From Winogradskyella schleiferi (GTDB lineage Bacteria; Bacteroidota; Bacteroidia; Flavobacteriales; Flavobacteriaceae): a DNA stretch of 64,000 bases. Both the position numbers and the translations under genes were made by a program. A model generated the notes under the pieces. It searched no databases and had not been told where the DNA came from. It was given only the letters and a program-made list of their open reading frames with translations. This document shows, in pieces, positions 63,599-64,000 of the stretch. The stretch is from the NCBI RefSeq assembly GCF_013394655.1, contig NZ_CP053351.1:3574001-3638000 (forward strand). Reading direction: 5' to 3'. How positions within the stretch are numbered: position 1 is the first letter of the stretch; each line of letters begins with the position of its first letter.

Positions 63599-64000
63599 CT
63601 AAATTTCATTTTCTAGAGCTTCAACAATTTTAAGCATTGTAAAGTTATTAACGTGCGCCTTTGCATTTTTTCCCATGGCTTCCAATTTGCGCAACGATAA
63701 GTTTTCTAAAATACCCATTAGTTCGTTCTGATTAGTATGATTAAAGGAGAACCCATTATAGCCACTTACAAGCATATCTGTTGTTCCTCCCACCTTATCT
63801 GATACAATCACTGGTCTAGATGAAGCCATTGCTTCATTAACTGCTAATCCCCAAGTTTCGCCTGGGCCTTTAGATGGTAAACAAAACACATTACCTAGTC
63901 GATATAAAATTGGCATTTTACTCTGATTTTGAAAAGGTATCATCTTAATATTAGAATCGTTTTTTGACCATAATTCTAATTCATCTTCTAATGGACCGTG
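63599..64000 (-). CDS. Family 4 glycosyltransferase, 5' part outside the window
   Basis: The reading frame stays open to the window edge, so the start lies beyond 64000; the ATG at 63943 is internal. The visible C-terminal 133 residues include LGNVFCLPSKGPGETWGLAVNEAMASSRPVIVSD, the GT4 donor-site motif with its glutamates. It is part of the same polysaccharide cluster, with 30 nt to the polymerase-like gene. Confidence 0.88.
   Translation of the reverse strand, partial: HGPLEDELELWSKNDSNIKMIPFQNQSKMPILYRLGNVFCLPSKGPGETWGLAVNEAMASSRPVIVSDKVGGTTDMLVSGYNGFSFNHTNQNELMGILENLSLRKLEAMGKNAKAHVNNFTMLKIVEALENEI

Overview
The window looks like a chromosomal segment of a marine-type member of the Flavobacteriaceae (Bacteroidota). 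The evidence is the low GC content, the Bacteroidota promoter element TAnnTTTG in front of many genes, the short primary sigma factor without region 1.1, and family markers: PorT, a lipid-anchored TamL, DUF5686 and DUF4174 proteins, and BFN (DUF151) with a UVR tail. Few clear Shine-Dalgarno sequences are visible, which is normal for the phylum. I saw no rRNA, tRNA, CRISPR array, prophage or intact insertion sequence.

Layout. 1-7.6 kb: metK; the folate/thymidylate pair folA (fused to a 2TM domain) and thyA around a small CBM48 protein; an AT-rich accessory PLD-TPR gene flanked by two copies of a small palindrome; a nucleoside transporter; and BFN. 7.6-16.1 kb: etfBA, with a perfect 28-bp palindrome upstream and a REP-like inverted pair between the genes; pdhB; a DUF5686 outer-membrane protein; and small accessory genes, including a YdeI-CDGSH fusion. 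16.3-26.9 kb: cytosolic and membrane pyrophosphatases, rsmG, a fatty-acid desaturase, an aminotransferase, three small membrane proteins, and the potassium uptake pair trkA-trkH. 27.1-35 kb: ubiE-porT, an rRNA/tRNA methyltransferase, tamL, fbaA and accD. 35-42.5 kb: a lipoprotein, two paralogous orphan PAS histidine kinases, rpsO-pnp, a decayed gene and an HMA-like protein. 42.8-53.4 kb: two small envelope proteins, a membrane-anchored AraC regulator divergent from a processive GT2, the proline operon proC-proB-proA, a possible nuclease-fold protein, rpoD, a heptanucleotide tandem array, rpe and a CBS protein. 53.4-64 kb: a polysaccharide export and assembly cluster, all on the minus strand (tyrosine autokinase, Wza-like exporter, WecA/MraY-type transferase, GT2, acetyltransferase, UXS-type epimerase, two complete GT4s, a polymerase-like membrane protein, and a GT4 cut by the window end).

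Most genes are core metabolism or envelope biogenesis. The surface-polysaccharide cluster is the clearest functional unit: lipid-linked initiation by the WecA-like enzyme, sugar addition and modification by the glycosyltransferases, UXS and acetyltransferase, polymerisation by the Wzy-like protein, and export by the Wza/Wzc-like pair. No flippase lies inside the window.

The least ordinary signal is in the intergenic DNA. At least six classes of small dispersed or inverted elements occur. The best is a 174-175 bp non-coding element with terminal inverted repeats, present twice (20256-20429 and 33735-33909). No clearly new defence or biosynthetic system was found; the PLD-TPR gene is the only plausible defence-like cargo, and that is inference.
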